This document shows positions 21,079-30,277 of a stretch of 64,000 nt of DNA, piece by piece. This DNA comes from Kolteria novifilia. GTDB taxonomy: Bacteria; Planctomycetota; Planctomycetia; Kolteriales; Kolteriaceae. Each line of letters begins with the position of its first letter. Positions within the stretch are counted from its first letter, which is position 1. The stretch spans positions 1 through 64,000 of the forward strand of contig CP036279.1 of the NCBI GenBank assembly GCA_007748055.1, given 5' to 3'. The notes under the pieces are model-generated. The model searched no databases. It was not told where the DNA came from and worked only from the letters and a program-made list of their open reading frames with translations. Position numbers and translations under genes: made by a program.

Positions 21079-21483
21079 ATGTCACTGGGAAGGGATGAAT
21101 TGAGCTGCCTTGGAAATATCCTCTGGCTCATCTTCGGCGGGCTGTTCGCCGGGCTCGGGTACATTTTGGGGGGACTGATCCTCTGCCTGACGATTATCGG
21201 GATTCCGTTCGGCATTCAGTCGATCAAGCTCGGGGTCGCGATCTTCTGCCCTTTCGGCAAGGAAGTGGTGGAGCTGGAAGACGCCAATAGCCCGCTACGG
21301 CTCATCTTTAACGCGATCTGGATCATCTTCTTCGGGTGGGAGATCGCGCTTGCCCATCTGGTTTCGGCGGGGCTCTGCGCGATCACGATCATCGGGATTC
21401 CGTTCGCGTGGCAGCACCTGAAGCTGATCATCCTCTCGCTGCTGCCCTTCGGCCGGGACTTGCGGGACGTGGAGCGCTACTGA
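21079..21483 (+). CDS. YccF domain-containing membrane protein
   Basis: The 134-residue protein contains two copies of the YccF (DUF307) half: the first with CLGNILWLIFGG, an Ile/Leu-rich TM segment and GIPFGIQSIKLG (about residues 10-55), the second with IFNAIWIIFFGWEIA and GIPFAWQHLKL (about 80-120), each ending in a PFG motif (CPFGKEV, LPFGRDL). It is an inner-membrane protein of unknown function. ATG 21079 is chosen because GGAGAG precedes it by six bases; an upstream ATG at 21061 is weaker. It converges with the IlvD-like gene and their 3' ends overlap by 7 bp. Confidence 0.92.
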   Translation: MSLGRDELSCLGNILWLIFGGLFAGLGYILGGLILCLTIIGIPFGIQSIKLGVAIFCPFGKEVVELEDANSPLRLIFNAIWIIFFGWEIALAHLVSAGLCAITIIGIPFAWQHLKLIILSLLPFGRDLRDVERY

Positions 21484-23180
21484 GTCCGAATGACCGATCC
21501 GTCGAGGATCGCCTTGGGGACGCAGCCCTCGCTGGCTTGCGTCACCGTGGAGGCGAACTCCGCCAAGTAGCCGCGCGGGTAGCGAAGCGCCGGGGGCTGC
21601 CAGGCGCCGCGCCGCGCTGCCAGCTCGTCGTCACTGATGTGGACGGTGATGGTTCCTTCGAGAAGATCGAACGAGATCGGGTCGCCGTCTTGGAGCAGCG
21701 CGATCGGCCCTCCCACGGCTGCCTCGGGCGAGCAGTGGACGCCGATCGCTCCGTGCGAGACGCCCGAGACGCGGGTGTCGGAGACGAACGCGACTTTCCC
21801 TTCGAGTGTCGGGGTCGCGAGGGCCGCGGTGGCGACCAGGACCTCGGGCATCCCCGTGGCGACGGGGCCCATTTGCCGCAGCACGATGACGCTGCCCGGC
21901 TGGATCTTGCCGACGTTGACCGCCTCGACGATCGCCCGCGGGTCCTCGAAGCATACCGCTTTCCCGCGAAAGTGAGTCTCCTTCAGGCTCGAGACCTTGA
22001 AGACGATACCGTCGGGGGCGAGGTTTCCGAAGCAGATCTGGATGTCGGCGTGAGGCTTCAGCGGAGCATCCAGCGGCGCGATTAGCTGCTGCTCGGTCGC
22101 GAGCGGACGGGCGTCGGCGAGGTTCTCCGCGAGGGTCTTGCCAGTCACCGTCAGGGCATCGCCGTCGAGGAACCCGCCATCGAGCAGGTGCTTCAGCAAG
22201 ACCGGCGTCCCGCCCAACTCGTGGAGGTCGACCATCGTCCCTTTGCCGCGCGGGGCGAAGTCGCACAAGACCGGGGTCTGGCGCATGATCGCTTGAATCT
22301 CGCGCAGGCCAAAGGCGACCCCCGCTTCGCGCGCCAGAGCCAGCAAGTGGAGGATGCCGTTGGTCGAGCCTCCCGCGGCGGCCAGGGCTCGGGCGGCGTT
22401 GCGGAAGGCCCGCTCGGTCAGGATGTCGCGTGGCCGGGTCCCTTGCTCAAGGAGGCGGCGGACCGCGCTGCCGGCCCGTTGGCACTCGTCCCGTTTGACG
22501 TCGGCGATCGCGGGGATGGAACTGCTCTCGGGGAGCATCAGGCCGAGGGCCTCGAGGACGATGCCCCAGGTGTTGAATGAGGCCGCGATGCCGCAACCGC
22601 CCGGTCCGGGGCAGGCGACGCGGAGGATCTGGTCGGCTTCCTCGCGCGAGATCGCTCCCACCCCCGCGGCCGCTTGCGAGTCGTACACATCGAGGATCGT
22701 GACCGGTCGGCCGTGATGCGAGCCGGGCATGATCGTGCCGCCGCCGACGATGAGCCCCGGGACGTTGAGTCGGGCGAGGGCCATCGCGAAGCCGGGGCCG
22801 TTCTTGTCGCAGTGGTGGAGGCCGACGAGCGCGTCGTAGCGGTGAGCGCTGACGACCGCCTCGGCGCCGCTGGCGATCATGTTTCGAGAGGGGAGACTCG
22901 CGTTGCCTCCTTCGTGGCCCTGCGAGATGTTGTCGCTGACGGCGGGGACGCCGAAAGGGAATCCGAGCATGCCGACGTCACGGCAGCCTTCGGCGATCTT
23001 CCCGGCCAGTTCGTAGGCGTGCTGGTTACAGAGATTGCCGTCGAGCAAGGGGACGCCGATGCCGACCTGCGGTTGGGCGAGATCCTTGTCCTCGAGGCCG
23101 AGTCCGTAGTAGAAGGCCTTCGTGCCCTGCTGCCAGCCAGCGGTCAGTTCGTGGCTGTTCCAATTGAGACGCTGCGACAT
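21477..23180 (-). CDS. IlvD/Edd family dehydratase of unknown substrate
   Basis: An iron-sulfur dehydratase of the IlvD/Edd family, which removes water from dihydroxy acids or sugar acids. The three family cysteine regions are present but altered: GNLCNQH, HHCDKNGPG and CPGPGGCGIAASFNT, where dihydroxy-acid dehydratase would have CGGMYTANTM-like residues. The C-terminal swivelling domain shows GGPIALLQDGDPISFDL and TVHISDDELAARR. The divergence at the third cluster motif suggests a sugar-acid dehydratase or another paralogue rather than the branched-chain amino acid enzyme. Length 567 is normal. No ilv genes are nearby. ATG 23180 has GGGGAA upstream; an in-frame ATG at 23198 is alternative. 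The 3' end overlaps the convergent YccF gene. Confidence 0.88.
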   Translation of the reverse strand: MSQRLNWNSHELTAGWQQGTKAFYYGLGLEDKDLAQPQVGIGVPLLDGNLCNQHAYELAGKIAEGCRDVGMLGFPFGVPAVSDNISQGHEGGNASLPSRNMIASGAEAVVSAHRYDALVGLHHCDKNGPGFAMALARLNVPGLIVGGGTIMPGSHHGRPVTILDVYDSQAAAGVGAISREEADQILRVACPGPGGCGIAASFNTWGIVLEALGLMLPESSSIPAIADVKRDECQRAGSAVRRLLEQGTRPRDILTERAFRNAARALAAAGGSTNGILHLLALAREAGVAFGLREIQAIMRQTPVLCDFAPRGKGTMVDLHELGGTPVLLKHLLDGGFLDGDALTVTGKTLAENLADARPLATEQQLIAPLDAPLKPHADIQICFGNLAPDGIVFKVSSLKETHFRGKAVCFEDPRAIVEAVNVGKIQPGSVIVLRQMGPVATGMPEVLVATAALATPTLEGKVAFVSDTRVSGVSHGAIGVHCSPEAAVGGPIALLQDGDPISFDLLEGTITVHISDDELAARRGAWQPPALRYPRGYLAEFASTVTQASEGCVPKAILDGSVIRTQ

Positions 23181-23441
23181 CGTTCGGTGGTTCCCCATGT
23201 GGAAGGCGTCGGGAGCGGACGTCGATGCGGCGCTCGGGAGGGATCGGCTCTTCTCAACTCGCCGACGTCATGCCACTCGTGGTGGTGCTCCGGGGCCGAT
23301 CAACGCCGCGCCTCGGGTTGACGATCAACTTTCAAGACGAATCATGTCCTGTCAAACATCCAAGTTCGCGTTGACGGCGACAGCATTTGTTCGCACTGGC
23401 GAGCATCCAGTAGCACCCAAGATTCCCGGACCAACAGGGCG

Positions 23442-24164
23442 CTAGTGGTACTCGACGCGCGACGCCTCGAGCGTCAACACTTCGACGCTGTTGTTCTTCG
23501 GGGAGTCGCGATCGCCGCCGGCTCTCATTCTTGTAGTGGAAGGGGCGTCGAACGCCAAGCGGACCAGTTCGCGGCGGAGGCCTCCCTCGTCGACGAGGTA
23601 GTCGGCCACCGCCTTGGCGCGGCGGTAGGCCAAGTCGATCCCTTGGTCGGCGGATCCCTCGGTGGAGCGATCCTCGGGGGAGACCGAGGCGCGGATCTCG
23701 ACAAGGTGCTGCAAGCCGCGCAGGCGGTTCATCTTCTTCATGAGCTGCTTCTTATCGTCGTCGGTGAGCGTGGCGGAGTCGGGGTCAAAGTAGATCGACT
23801 CGCCAATCGCTTGCGGCCGACCGTCGGAAACGACGACCGTCTTGCGCTTCTCGCCCTCCTTGCCCTCGGAGCCGGCGTCGGCTTGGTTGCGCGTGGTGGG
23901 ATCCTTGACGTCGGTAGGGTCCTGGATCCGCCCTTCCTTCTTGTCGGTGCGACTGAGTTCTTGGGACTCGTTGAAGCGACTGATCGTTTCCTTGTCGCCG
24001 AACTGCTTGATCAAGGACCGGACGATCGCCTCCATCTGTTCGTCCTTTTTGATCTCGCTCATCGCGGCGATCAAGACGAAGAAGCAGAGCAATAGCGACA
24101 TCATATCGCCGTAGGTGAGAACCCAATCGGGGACGCCGCCACCTTCGTCGTCATCGTCAGCCAT
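23442..24164 (-). CDS. MotB/OmpA-like stator protein, second copy
   Basis: The N-terminus DDEGGGVPDWVLTYGDMMSL followed by LLLCFFVLIAAMSE is the single TM helix of a MotB-type B subunit, with the proton-channel Asp in YGDMM. A charged linker (about residues 60-115) follows, then an OmpA-like domain with SIYFDPDSATLTDDDKKQLM and DLAYRRAKAVADYLVDEG, matching the strand-helix pattern of OmpA/MotB peptidoglycan-binding domains. The usual GHTD element is replaced by IRASVSPED, so peptidoglycan binding may differ. It is the third gene of a MotA-MotB-MotB run on the minus strand, separated from the first MotB by a repeat. Length 240 is short for MotB. Confidence 0.88.
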   Translation of the reverse strand: MADDDDEGGGVPDWVLTYGDMMSLLLCFFVLIAAMSEIKKDEQMEAIVRSLIKQFGDKETISRFNESQELSRTDKKEGRIQDPTDVKDPTTRNQADAGSEGKEGEKRKTVVVSDGRPQAIGESIYFDPDSATLTDDDKKQLMKKMNRLRGLQHLVEIRASVSPEDRSTEGSADQGIDLAYRRAKAVADYLVDEGGLRRELVRLAFDAPSTTRMRAGGDRDSPKNNSVEVLTLEASRVEYH

Positions 24165-24226
24165 GATGTGGTTCCATCGACTTTCCGTTCCTGTTGGCAC
24201 CTTCGGTCACGGTCGGGACACGCCGT

Positions 24227-24391
24227 GAGCCGGGTGAGGGAGACGACGACTCGGTGCGTCGGAAGGGATTCTGAGTTCCCTCACTCGGAACCCCCTCACC
24301 CCTAACCCCTCTCCCACGGGGAGAGGGGAACAAGAGGCTTTCTCTCCCACGGGGAGAGGGGAACAAGAGGCTTCCTCTCCCACGGGAGAGA
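24227..24391 (+). repeat. Composite repeat with three 33-bp units (copy B)
   Basis: GAGCCGGGTGAGGGAG, a spacer, CCCCCTCACCCCTAACCCC and then three units of CTCTCCCACGGGGAGAG followed by GGGAACAAGAGGCTT at about 24309, 24342 and 24375. The opening hairpin ACCTCTCCTTGG seen in copies A, C and D is missing here. The element occupies most of the 267-bp gap between the two MotB-like genes. Confidence 0.88.
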
Positions 24392-24431
24392 TGGGAGTGC
24401 CACCAACTGACATTCAGAGACGCATGCCCCT

Positions 24432-25172
24432 CTAGTCACTGGTCGGGATCGAGCCGCGGCCGAAGTCGGAACTCGCCTCGTCATAGGTCAGGATGTCGAC
24501 GCGTTCGCGCATCTTCTCGCCCGACTTGAGCGTCGGCATCGTGGCGGCCTCAACGGGCGAGGCGAGGGTCACTTTGACGATCTCTCGGTTCAGAAGCCCG
24601 TCGCGGACCAAGCTGGCGACCACCGCCTCGGTCCGCTTGTAGGTCAGCTCCAGCGCGTCTTGATAGCCCTTGCCTCCGGAAAGCCCCGTCGGTGGCAGAA
24701 AGCCGCGAACCTCGATCAACGTCTGCTTGGTGCGCAGTTGATCGGCGACGCGCTTGAGATCGTCCTTGGCTTCCTGCGTCAGCGAGGGCGATCCCGGTTC
24801 GAAGAGGATCGGACCACCGACGGTCTGTCGTTGGCCGTCGCGCAGGGTCTCGACACGCTTGCGTTTGCCCGGAGGCCCCTTGGAGCCGGCGAGAGCCTTC
24901 TTGCGATTCTTGGAGCTACGCCGTTCGATCTGCTCGAGGGTGAGCCCTTTTAATTTGACGGCTTTGTTGAAGGCCTCGGAAGCGGTGAACATCTTGACGA
25001 CTTCCGGGTCGCCGAACTGTTCGAGGACCGACTCGAGGACCGCGTTCTTGGGCTCTTCCTTCATTTGGCTGATGGCGCAGATCAAGACGAAGAAGCAGAG
25101 CAACAACGACATCATGTCGCCATAGGTGAGGACCCAATCGGGAACGCCACCGCCTTCGTCGTCATCTGCCAT
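24432..25172 (-). CDS. MotB/OmpA-like stator protein, first copy
   Basis: Same design as the second copy: DDEGGGVPDWVLTYGDMMSL with the channel Asp, one TM helix (LLLCFFVLICAISQMK), a Lys/Arg-rich linker (about residues 78-108), and an OmpA-like domain with GGPILFEPGSPSLTQEAKDDL and LELTYKRTEAVVASLV. The canonical GHTD motif is replaced by VRGFLPPTG. The N-terminal 40 residues are almost identical to those of the second copy while the rest diverges, which suggests duplication followed by divergence or sharing of one MotA. The MotA-like gene ends 30 bp upstream. ATG 25172 chosen; a GTG at 25178 is also possible. Confidence 0.88.
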   Translation of the reverse strand: MADDDEGGGVPDWVLTYGDMMSLLLCFFVLICAISQMKEEPKNAVLESVLEQFGDPEVVKMFTASEAFNKAVKLKGLTLEQIERRSSKNRKKALAGSKGPPGKRKRVETLRDGQRQTVGGPILFEPGSPSLTQEAKDDLKRVADQLRTKQTLIEVRGFLPPTGLSGGKGYQDALELTYKRTEAVVASLVRDGLLNREIVKVTLASPVEAATMPTLKSGEKMRERVDILTYDEASSDFGRGSIPTSD

Positions 25173-25202
25173 GCTCACGTCCCGTCGACGGAAGGAAGTC
25201 GG

Positions 25203-25964
25203 TTACGCCTCTTCGTGGCCGCCGCGCTCGCTGGGGGCGAGGAAGACGTTGAGTTTCTGCTCGACGATGCGGGGATTGTCTCCCGACTGAATCGCCATCA
25301 CCCCTTGGAGGATGAGCATGCGCGCCTTGAGTTCCTCTTTCGAGTAGTAGGCGAGCTTGTCGGCGATCGGCAGGAAGATCGCGTTGGCCATGACCGCGCC
25401 GTAGAGCGTGGTCAGAAGCGCGACCGCCATGCCGGGACCGATCGCGGAGGGATCGCTCATGTTCGAGAGCATGATCACCAGGCCGATCAGGGTGCCGATC
25501 ATCCCGAAGGCGGGGGCGTACTTGCCCATCAGGTCGCAGATCGCCTTGCCGTTCTTGTGGCGGTCGGCGAGCGATTCGATCTCCGCGAAGAGGAGCTTCT
25601 CAATCAGTTGCGGGTCGGTGCCATCGACCGCCATCCGCACGCCGGTGGAGATGAAGGGGTCGGTGTCGTCGTCGATGTGGTTTTCGAGAGCGAGGATGCC
25701 GTCGCGGCGGGCGACGGTCGCGAACTCGACCAGTTTCGAGGCAAGTCCTTTGAGGTCGTTGCTTTGGGTAAAGACCGACTTCATGACGACTTTGTGCAGG
25801 CCGAGGACGCGTCCCAGCGGCATCGACGTCATTACAGTCAGAGTGGCTCCTCCGATCACGATGACCACCGACGCGGGATCGATGAATCCGGGAAGATTGG
25901 AACCGATCGCGATCAGGATGAGCGTGAAGGTTCCAATCAGCCCTACGAGCGTTGCGATGTCCAT
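25203..25964 (-). CDS. MotA/TolQ/ExbB-type proton channel protein
   Basis: Flagellar stator A subunit (MotA/PomA family), which with MotB forms the ion channel that drives the flagellar motor in the inner membrane. Visible TM helices: MDIATLVGLIGTFTLILIAI (1-20), PASVVIVIGGATLTVMTSM (about 29-47), and the paired helices GMIGTLIGLVIML and ALLTTLYGAVMANAIFLPIA (about 152-200), with the cytoplasmic loop between. The conserved Pro in MGKYAPAFGMIGT matches the MotA proline. ATG 25964 gives the family start; a GTG start at 26042 would add a 26-residue basic leader, and neither has a strong ribosome binding site. Confidence 0.9.
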   Translation of the reverse strand: MDIATLVGLIGTFTLILIAIGSNLPGFIDPASVVIVIGGATLTVMTSMPLGRVLGLHKVVMKSVFTQSNDLKGLASKLVEFATVARRDGILALENHIDDDTDPFISTGVRMAVDGTDPQLIEKLLFAEIESLADRHKNGKAICDLMGKYAPAFGMIGTLIGLVIMLSNMSDPSAIGPGMAVALLTTLYGAVMANAIFLPIADKLAYYSKEELKARMLILQGVMAIQSGDNPRIVEQKLNVFLAPSERGGHEEA

Positions 25965-26184
25965 GGGTACGGTGAACCGTCGGTTGAGAGGGATGCGGCC
26001 GCTTGGTGACGAGTCAGGCGCCGCACTTGTTTCCTGGTCCACGTCGGCGAGGGTGACGATACGGGCGCACCTTCGCTCCGTCTTCAGAAGATTAGGTTAT
26101 CATCGCGGAATCCGCAAAGTTTCCGCGCAAAGATCCTTGGCATGGATGCACCAGTCGTGCGTCAGGGATGCTGGTGCGTCGAGA

Positions 26185-27630
26185 TCATTCCTGGTCGGCG
26201 CGCGGCAAACGCAGGACGAACCGGGTTCCCTGGGCGGCGTCGCTGGTGACGTCGATTTGGCCCCCCATCGCGGTGATCGCCTCATGGACCAACGCGAGAC
26301 CCTGGCCGCGCGATGCTCCCTGCTTGGTGGAATAGCCCGCTTCGAAGAGATGCGGTAGTGATTCAGCGGGGATGGGACGCCCCGGATTGTGAACTTCGCA
26401 AATCATCATCGTTTCTTCACGTGTGAGCGCGACCGTGATGATCCGATCGCCCGCCGAGTCGCGCATCGCCTCCACCGCGTTCTTCGCAAGATTGACGAAG
26501 ACGTGTACCAGGGCTCGGCGATCGGCCCAAACCGCGTCCTGCTCCGTTTCGCCCACGCGCTTGGTGGTGACTCCTTCGGAGCGAAGCCGCATCTCAAGCA
26601 GTTTGCAGGCCTCCGCCCAGGCGTCGCCGAGGCGGACGACTTCAGAATGCCATTCGTCGTCCATCCCCAGGAGGTTGCGATCGAGCTGTTCGACGGTGAG
26701 GTTGATGTAGCGCGAAAAGGAGTCGATCCGCTGATGGGCCTCTTTGGCGAGGTCGTTGGAGGCGGCCAGGTCGGTGCGCGGATCGAGATGATGCTCCGCG
26801 AGAAGCTTTAAGTAGGTGCGCAGGAGTCGCTTGAAGCGAACCTCCTCGAGTCCGACCCGTTCGCTAGCCTTGGCGAGGGCCTCCTCGTTCTGGTCGACGT
26901 ATTGGTCGATCATCTCGAAGAGGCGATGGAGATTGCGGCCCTCGAGAGAGAAGGCCCAGAGTCCGTTGCGCAGTTCGTGGCACATCTGCCGTGCGAGGTC
27001 GAGCGTGACCTGTTGGCTGCGCAGGCGGGCGGCGCGTTCGCGAATCCGCGAGATATTGGCCCCGAGGGCGACCAGGATGACGATCGCGATGATGACGACC
27101 AGGACTTGGGCCGCGCGGTAGAGGGTCTGGATCCGGCGAATGTTGGGCAGGGACTCGAGGCCGCCGCCGTAGAACTGGTAGCTCACCTCAAGGGTGCCGA
27201 CCTTCTGGCCGAAGGGATCGACGAGGTCGATGTCGAGTTCGCGCCAGTGATCGCCGCTCGCCAGGGCGCTGCTCGAGCGCCAGTTGGCGAAGATGTTGTC
27301 CTCGATGTCCCGAATACGGATATCGCGGACGTCGGTACGGACGACAAAGCGGTCACCTTCGGTGTTGATGAGATTGCCGAGGGTTTCGACGAGGAGTTGC
27401 CCGGCCGCTTGGCGGCGATCGCGGAGTTGGTCGACGATGGTGAGGCCTTGGGCGTCGGTCGCGAGTCGGGCCCAGTCGACCCAGATATCGCGTTCGACCT
27501 CTTCGACGGTGGGGGGCCGGAGGGCGACGAAGGTGGTGATCACGACCACCAACAGCGCGACGATGCCGAGGATTGTCAGGAGTCCGGAGATGCCGATTTC
27601 ACGGAGGAGGTTGATGCTGGTCCGCTTCAT
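26185..27630 (-). CDS. Membrane sensor histidine kinase
   Basis: A 481-residue membrane kinase. N-terminal TM helix (about residues 12-35, GLLTILGIVALLVVVITTFV), a periplasmic sensor part (about 36-175), second TM helix (about 178-202), then the dimerisation helix with the phospho-acceptor His in ARQMCHELRNGLW, and a HATPase domain with NLAKNAVEAM (N box), FEAGYSTKQGASRGQGLALV (F and G boxes). No HAMP domain is obvious. No response regulator gene is adjacent. Start ATG 27630 is preferred: upstream frames to 27750 give no TM or family match, although the ribosome binding site is weak. It is on the strand of the MotA-like gene but 220 bp away. Confidence 0.9.
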   Translation of the reverse strand: MKRTSINLLREIGISGLLTILGIVALLVVVITTFVALRPPTVEEVERDIWVDWARLATDAQGLTIVDQLRDRRQAAGQLLVETLGNLINTEGDRFVVRTDVRDIRIRDIEDNIFANWRSSSALASGDHWRELDIDLVDPFGQKVGTLEVSYQFYGGGLESLPNIRRIQTLYRAAQVLVVIIAIVILVALGANISRIRERAARLRSQQVTLDLARQMCHELRNGLWAFSLEGRNLHRLFEMIDQYVDQNEEALAKASERVGLEEVRFKRLLRTYLKLLAEHHLDPRTDLAASNDLAKEAHQRIDSFSRYINLTVEQLDRNLLGMDDEWHSEVVRLGDAWAEACKLLEMRLRSEGVTTKRVGETEQDAVWADRRALVHVFVNLAKNAVEAMRDSAGDRIITVALTREETMMICEVHNPGRPIPAESLPHLFEAGYSTKQGASRGQGLALVHEAITAMGGQIDVTSDAAQGTRFVLRLPRADQE

Positions 27631-28033
27631 CCATGGACCCCGCGGACAGAAGTCCTTCCCGGTGCATGACGGTCGGTTTTTCGATCTCGGGAACGAGGGG
27701 TCATGAGCGATGGTCCATCGAGCCAAGCAACCGCCCTGGCTCTTGCCCACGCGACGACGTCGTTCTCACGAGTAGGGGGAGAACTGTCGCGCGTTGGATC
27801 CCGACCGGACGATGTTCGCCACCATACCGCGTCGCCACACGGATTGGGAACAGGTCTTTTGGTCGTGGATCGTCGGTCAGGCTATTGGCTGACGTCGGGA
27901 AGACCCCCTCTATCTCCCCCTTGGACAAGGGGGAGCAATAGGAACACAAGCCAAGCCCGCCAGGGCAGCTTGGCGCCCCTGACTCGACAAGGGGGAGCAA
28001 TCTCCCGATCCTTGACTGCAAGCTCTTGACAGT
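27631..28033. other. Gene-free stretch with CTCCCCCTT-type repeat
   Basis: About 400 bp upstream of the histidine kinase gene. At 27898-28000 it contains CCCCTCTATCTCCCC, the hairpin TCCCCCTTGGACAAGGGGGA, CAAGCCAAGCCCGCCAGGG and GACTCGACAAGGGGGAGCAA. The same blocks occur, inverted, at 35479-35586. No credible gene is seen. Confidence 0.65.
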
Positions 28034-29365
28034 CTACTGCCAATGGGGTGGCAGGATCATCTCGTAGGAACTGAAGTCACCGGAGGGAACGACGACGATC
28101 GCGCCGCCTCCTTCGCGACGATCGCCGTCCTGGAACATCGTCTCGGTGGCGCCTGGCGGGACGTAGTGCTCGAGTTCCTCGGCGAGCGTGGTCGGCGTGG
28201 CATCCTTCCCGAGCCGCTTCAAAGCGCTGAGCAGGGTGAAGGCGACCTCGCGGTTGAGACTTCGCGTCGGGATCGAGCGATCCGAGTCGGTGACGATCGA
28301 CGGATCGATCGGATTGACGTGATCGAAGAAGATAAACGGCGCCGGCGTCCGCCCGACCACCTCGCGGAAACTGTGATAGTTGGTCGAGTCGCCCGACAGG
28401 AGGACCAAGTGCTCGCGGACCATCTTCGAGACGTCCGGATCCGACCAAGTGCGGAGCGTCTCCTCCAGGGCGTGGGTGAAGCGACGAAACGGTGTCGTCG
28501 TCACCGGCAGGACCAAGACCCAGCGATTTCGCGGGTTCTCGGCCATGCGGTCGATGGTTGCTCGGGCGAGGTCCCACTCCTCGGGGTTGGGGTCTTCGTA
28601 GCGACCGGTCGAGGTGGTCAGCGACCAATAGGGACCGTCGGGGTCGAGCGGGTCGCGGCCGGCGAACTCGGCGGGCGGCGCCACGGCGATCGGGCCGAAC
28701 GCTTGCGTGAGGGACTTGTTGTAGCGGTGAGCCAGGTCGACCGAGAAGGGATCGTCGACCACATCGACGATGATCGCCCGGACCTTGGCCTTCGCGAACC
28801 CCTCGTCGGCAAAGTACGTCACGAGGCGATCGACGACGGTCTTCGCTTGATGTGAGTTGTTGAAACCGAAGCGGAACGAACGCTCGGCGTGGATGTCGAT
28901 CAAATCGTCCTTGGTCGCCTCGGTCATCAGCAGGACCGGAGCGCGGTCGGGGTCGGGGCAATCGGCCAGGGCCTCGGCGATCGCCAAGGTCAGGACGCTG
29001 TTGTGAGCGCCGACGAGGGCGACGGGAGGCTGGGACTGAGTGCAAGCGCCGGTGACGCGGCGGTGAATGCTACCGGTGCCGACGTCGGGGTACCAGCGAA
29101 AGAGGACCGGCTTGGGGGAGAGCTCGACGAGGCATTCGTGGGCCTCGCGGCGGGTCGACACGTCGAGGTCGAGACGTTTGGCGGCGAGTTTGACGCCGGC
29201 GACGAAGTCGACCCAGCGGCGTTCGTTGGTGCCGGGGAAGACGACGCCGACCTCGCTGACGTCGGCCGACGGAGAGATCCAGCGCGAGGCGACGACCGCG
29301 GCGATGCCGGCGCAGAGGACGACGGCGCCGAGCGCGATCAGGAGTATCCTCTTGCTGACAGGCAT
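28034..29365 (-). CDS. Type 1 periplasmic binding protein-like protein (Leu/Ile/Val-binding fold)
   Basis: The 443-residue product starts with a signal anchor (RILLIALGAVVLCAGIAAVVA, about residues 5-25) and then follows the two-lobe pattern of type 1 periplasmic binding proteins: GVVFPGTNERRWVDFVAGV at the N-terminal lobe, VALVGAHNSVLTLAIAEAL (hinge-facing Ser/Asn), RSFRFGFNNSHQAKTVVDRLVTYF and the C-terminal VAFTLLSALKRLGK helix. Such proteins bind amino acids, amides or other small molecules for import or signalling. No ABC transporter genes are adjacent, so a sensing role is possible. ATG 29365 is chosen because it directly precedes the signal anchor; the frame runs on to 29476. Confidence 0.72.
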   Translation of the reverse strand: MPVSKRILLIALGAVVLCAGIAAVVASRWISPSADVSEVGVVFPGTNERRWVDFVAGVKLAAKRLDLDVSTRREAHECLVELSPKPVLFRWYPDVGTGSIHRRVTGACTQSQPPVALVGAHNSVLTLAIAEALADCPDPDRAPVLLMTEATKDDLIDIHAERSFRFGFNNSHQAKTVVDRLVTYFADEGFAKAKVRAIIVDVVDDPFSVDLAHRYNKSLTQAFGPIAVAPPAEFAGRDPLDPDGPYWSLTTSTGRYEDPNPEEWDLARATIDRMAENPRNRWVLVLPVTTTPFRRFTHALEETLRTWSDPDVSKMVREHLVLLSGDSTNYHSFREVVGRTPAPFIFFDHVNPIDPSIVTDSDRSIPTRSLNREVAFTLLSALKRLGKDATPTTLAEELEHYVPPGATETMFQDGDRREGGGAIVVVPSGDFSSYEMILPPHWQ

Positions 29366-29646
29366 CGTGTCCGCCGTGGTCGATTCCAACAGATGACTCG
29401 TCGCGTGGGGACTATCCCAGCGCTGGTCGCCGGCCGCACTATGCCAAAGGTCTGTCATTGCCGTCAATCCCGTCACGATGGCGGGCCGGCATGATGGCGA
29501 TTCCTCGCCGCCGGCACCATCGGTTTCTGTCGATTCGCCGGGTCGGTCGGGCCCGATCTGTTAGACTTGCACCCGAAGGGGCGAATCGTCGTGAGTTGTC
29601 CTGGCAGCGCCTTGATCCATTCGCTGCCGTCTCAATCAGCGGGTTG

Positions 29647-29925
29647 CTAGCGTGTGCCGAACTCGGGAGCCGGCTCCGGCGCGAGCGACGGGATGGACAA
29701 CAGTAGCAAGAGCGTCAGCGCCAATCCCGATGTTAGAGCACAACCGAGGTGGAAGAAAGAAGCGACCAGAATGACGATGCCCTGTCCGAAGAGGCTCACC
29801 AGCAGTAGGGAGTCGGCGATCTCACGGATCGCGGGGACAGGACGAAGGGCGCCGAGGGCCAGACTGCCCCATCCGATCAGATGAATGGTGATCGCGACGA
29901 TGCTCAACATCAATTCTGGTTTCAC
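29647..29925 (-). CDS. Small three-helix membrane protein, GTG start
   Basis: No family recognised. The 92-residue product has three hydrophobic segments: LSIVAITIHLIGWGSLALGA (about residues 6-25), SLLLVSLFGQGIVILVASFF (about 38-57) and LGCALTSGLALTLLLLLSI (about 59-77), and a Pro-rich tail. I chose the GTG at 29925 because AAGGAAGGAG ends 7 bases upstream; the longer frame to 30108 starts in a Pro/Arg-rich shadow region. It stands alone between the binding protein and a 350-bp gene-free stretch. Confidence 0.72.
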   Translation of the reverse strand: MKPELMLSIVAITIHLIGWGSLALGALRPVPAIREIADSLLLVSLFGQGIVILVASFFHLGCALTSGLALTLLLLLSIPSLAPEPAPEFGTR

Positions 29926-30277
29926 GCGAGATCTCCTTCCTTCGAGGCCCGGCTCACGCGGCGGCTTGGTGATGTTCGCCCTCGCGCCGGGTTCCTCTGG
30001 ATGTGGTGAAGCGGCCTGCCACCCGTCGTCACCAACCACGCTTGGGGGAGCGATCGCCGTTCCAACGGAACCGGGTGACGACGGGTGAGGACAGGCCTGT
30101 GCCGTCATCTAAACGCAGGGGACGTGCCAAAGTGGTTGATTTCGGGCTCAGAAGGGACGGATTTCATCCGATTTGCCTCGATTCCGAACCAAAATGGCCC
30201 AAAATCGGCGCAAAAGCGCACACGGCCAGGGGGGGAGCACCAGAACTCTGGTGTTGGCCATCGGTTATCTGGTGAGC
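29926..30277. other. Gene-free stretch
   Basis: About 350 bp between the small membrane protein gene and the PHP phosphatase. The only open frames are shadows with Pro/Arg-rich composition. No tRNA, repeat family member or terminator is recognisable. Confidence 0.4.
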
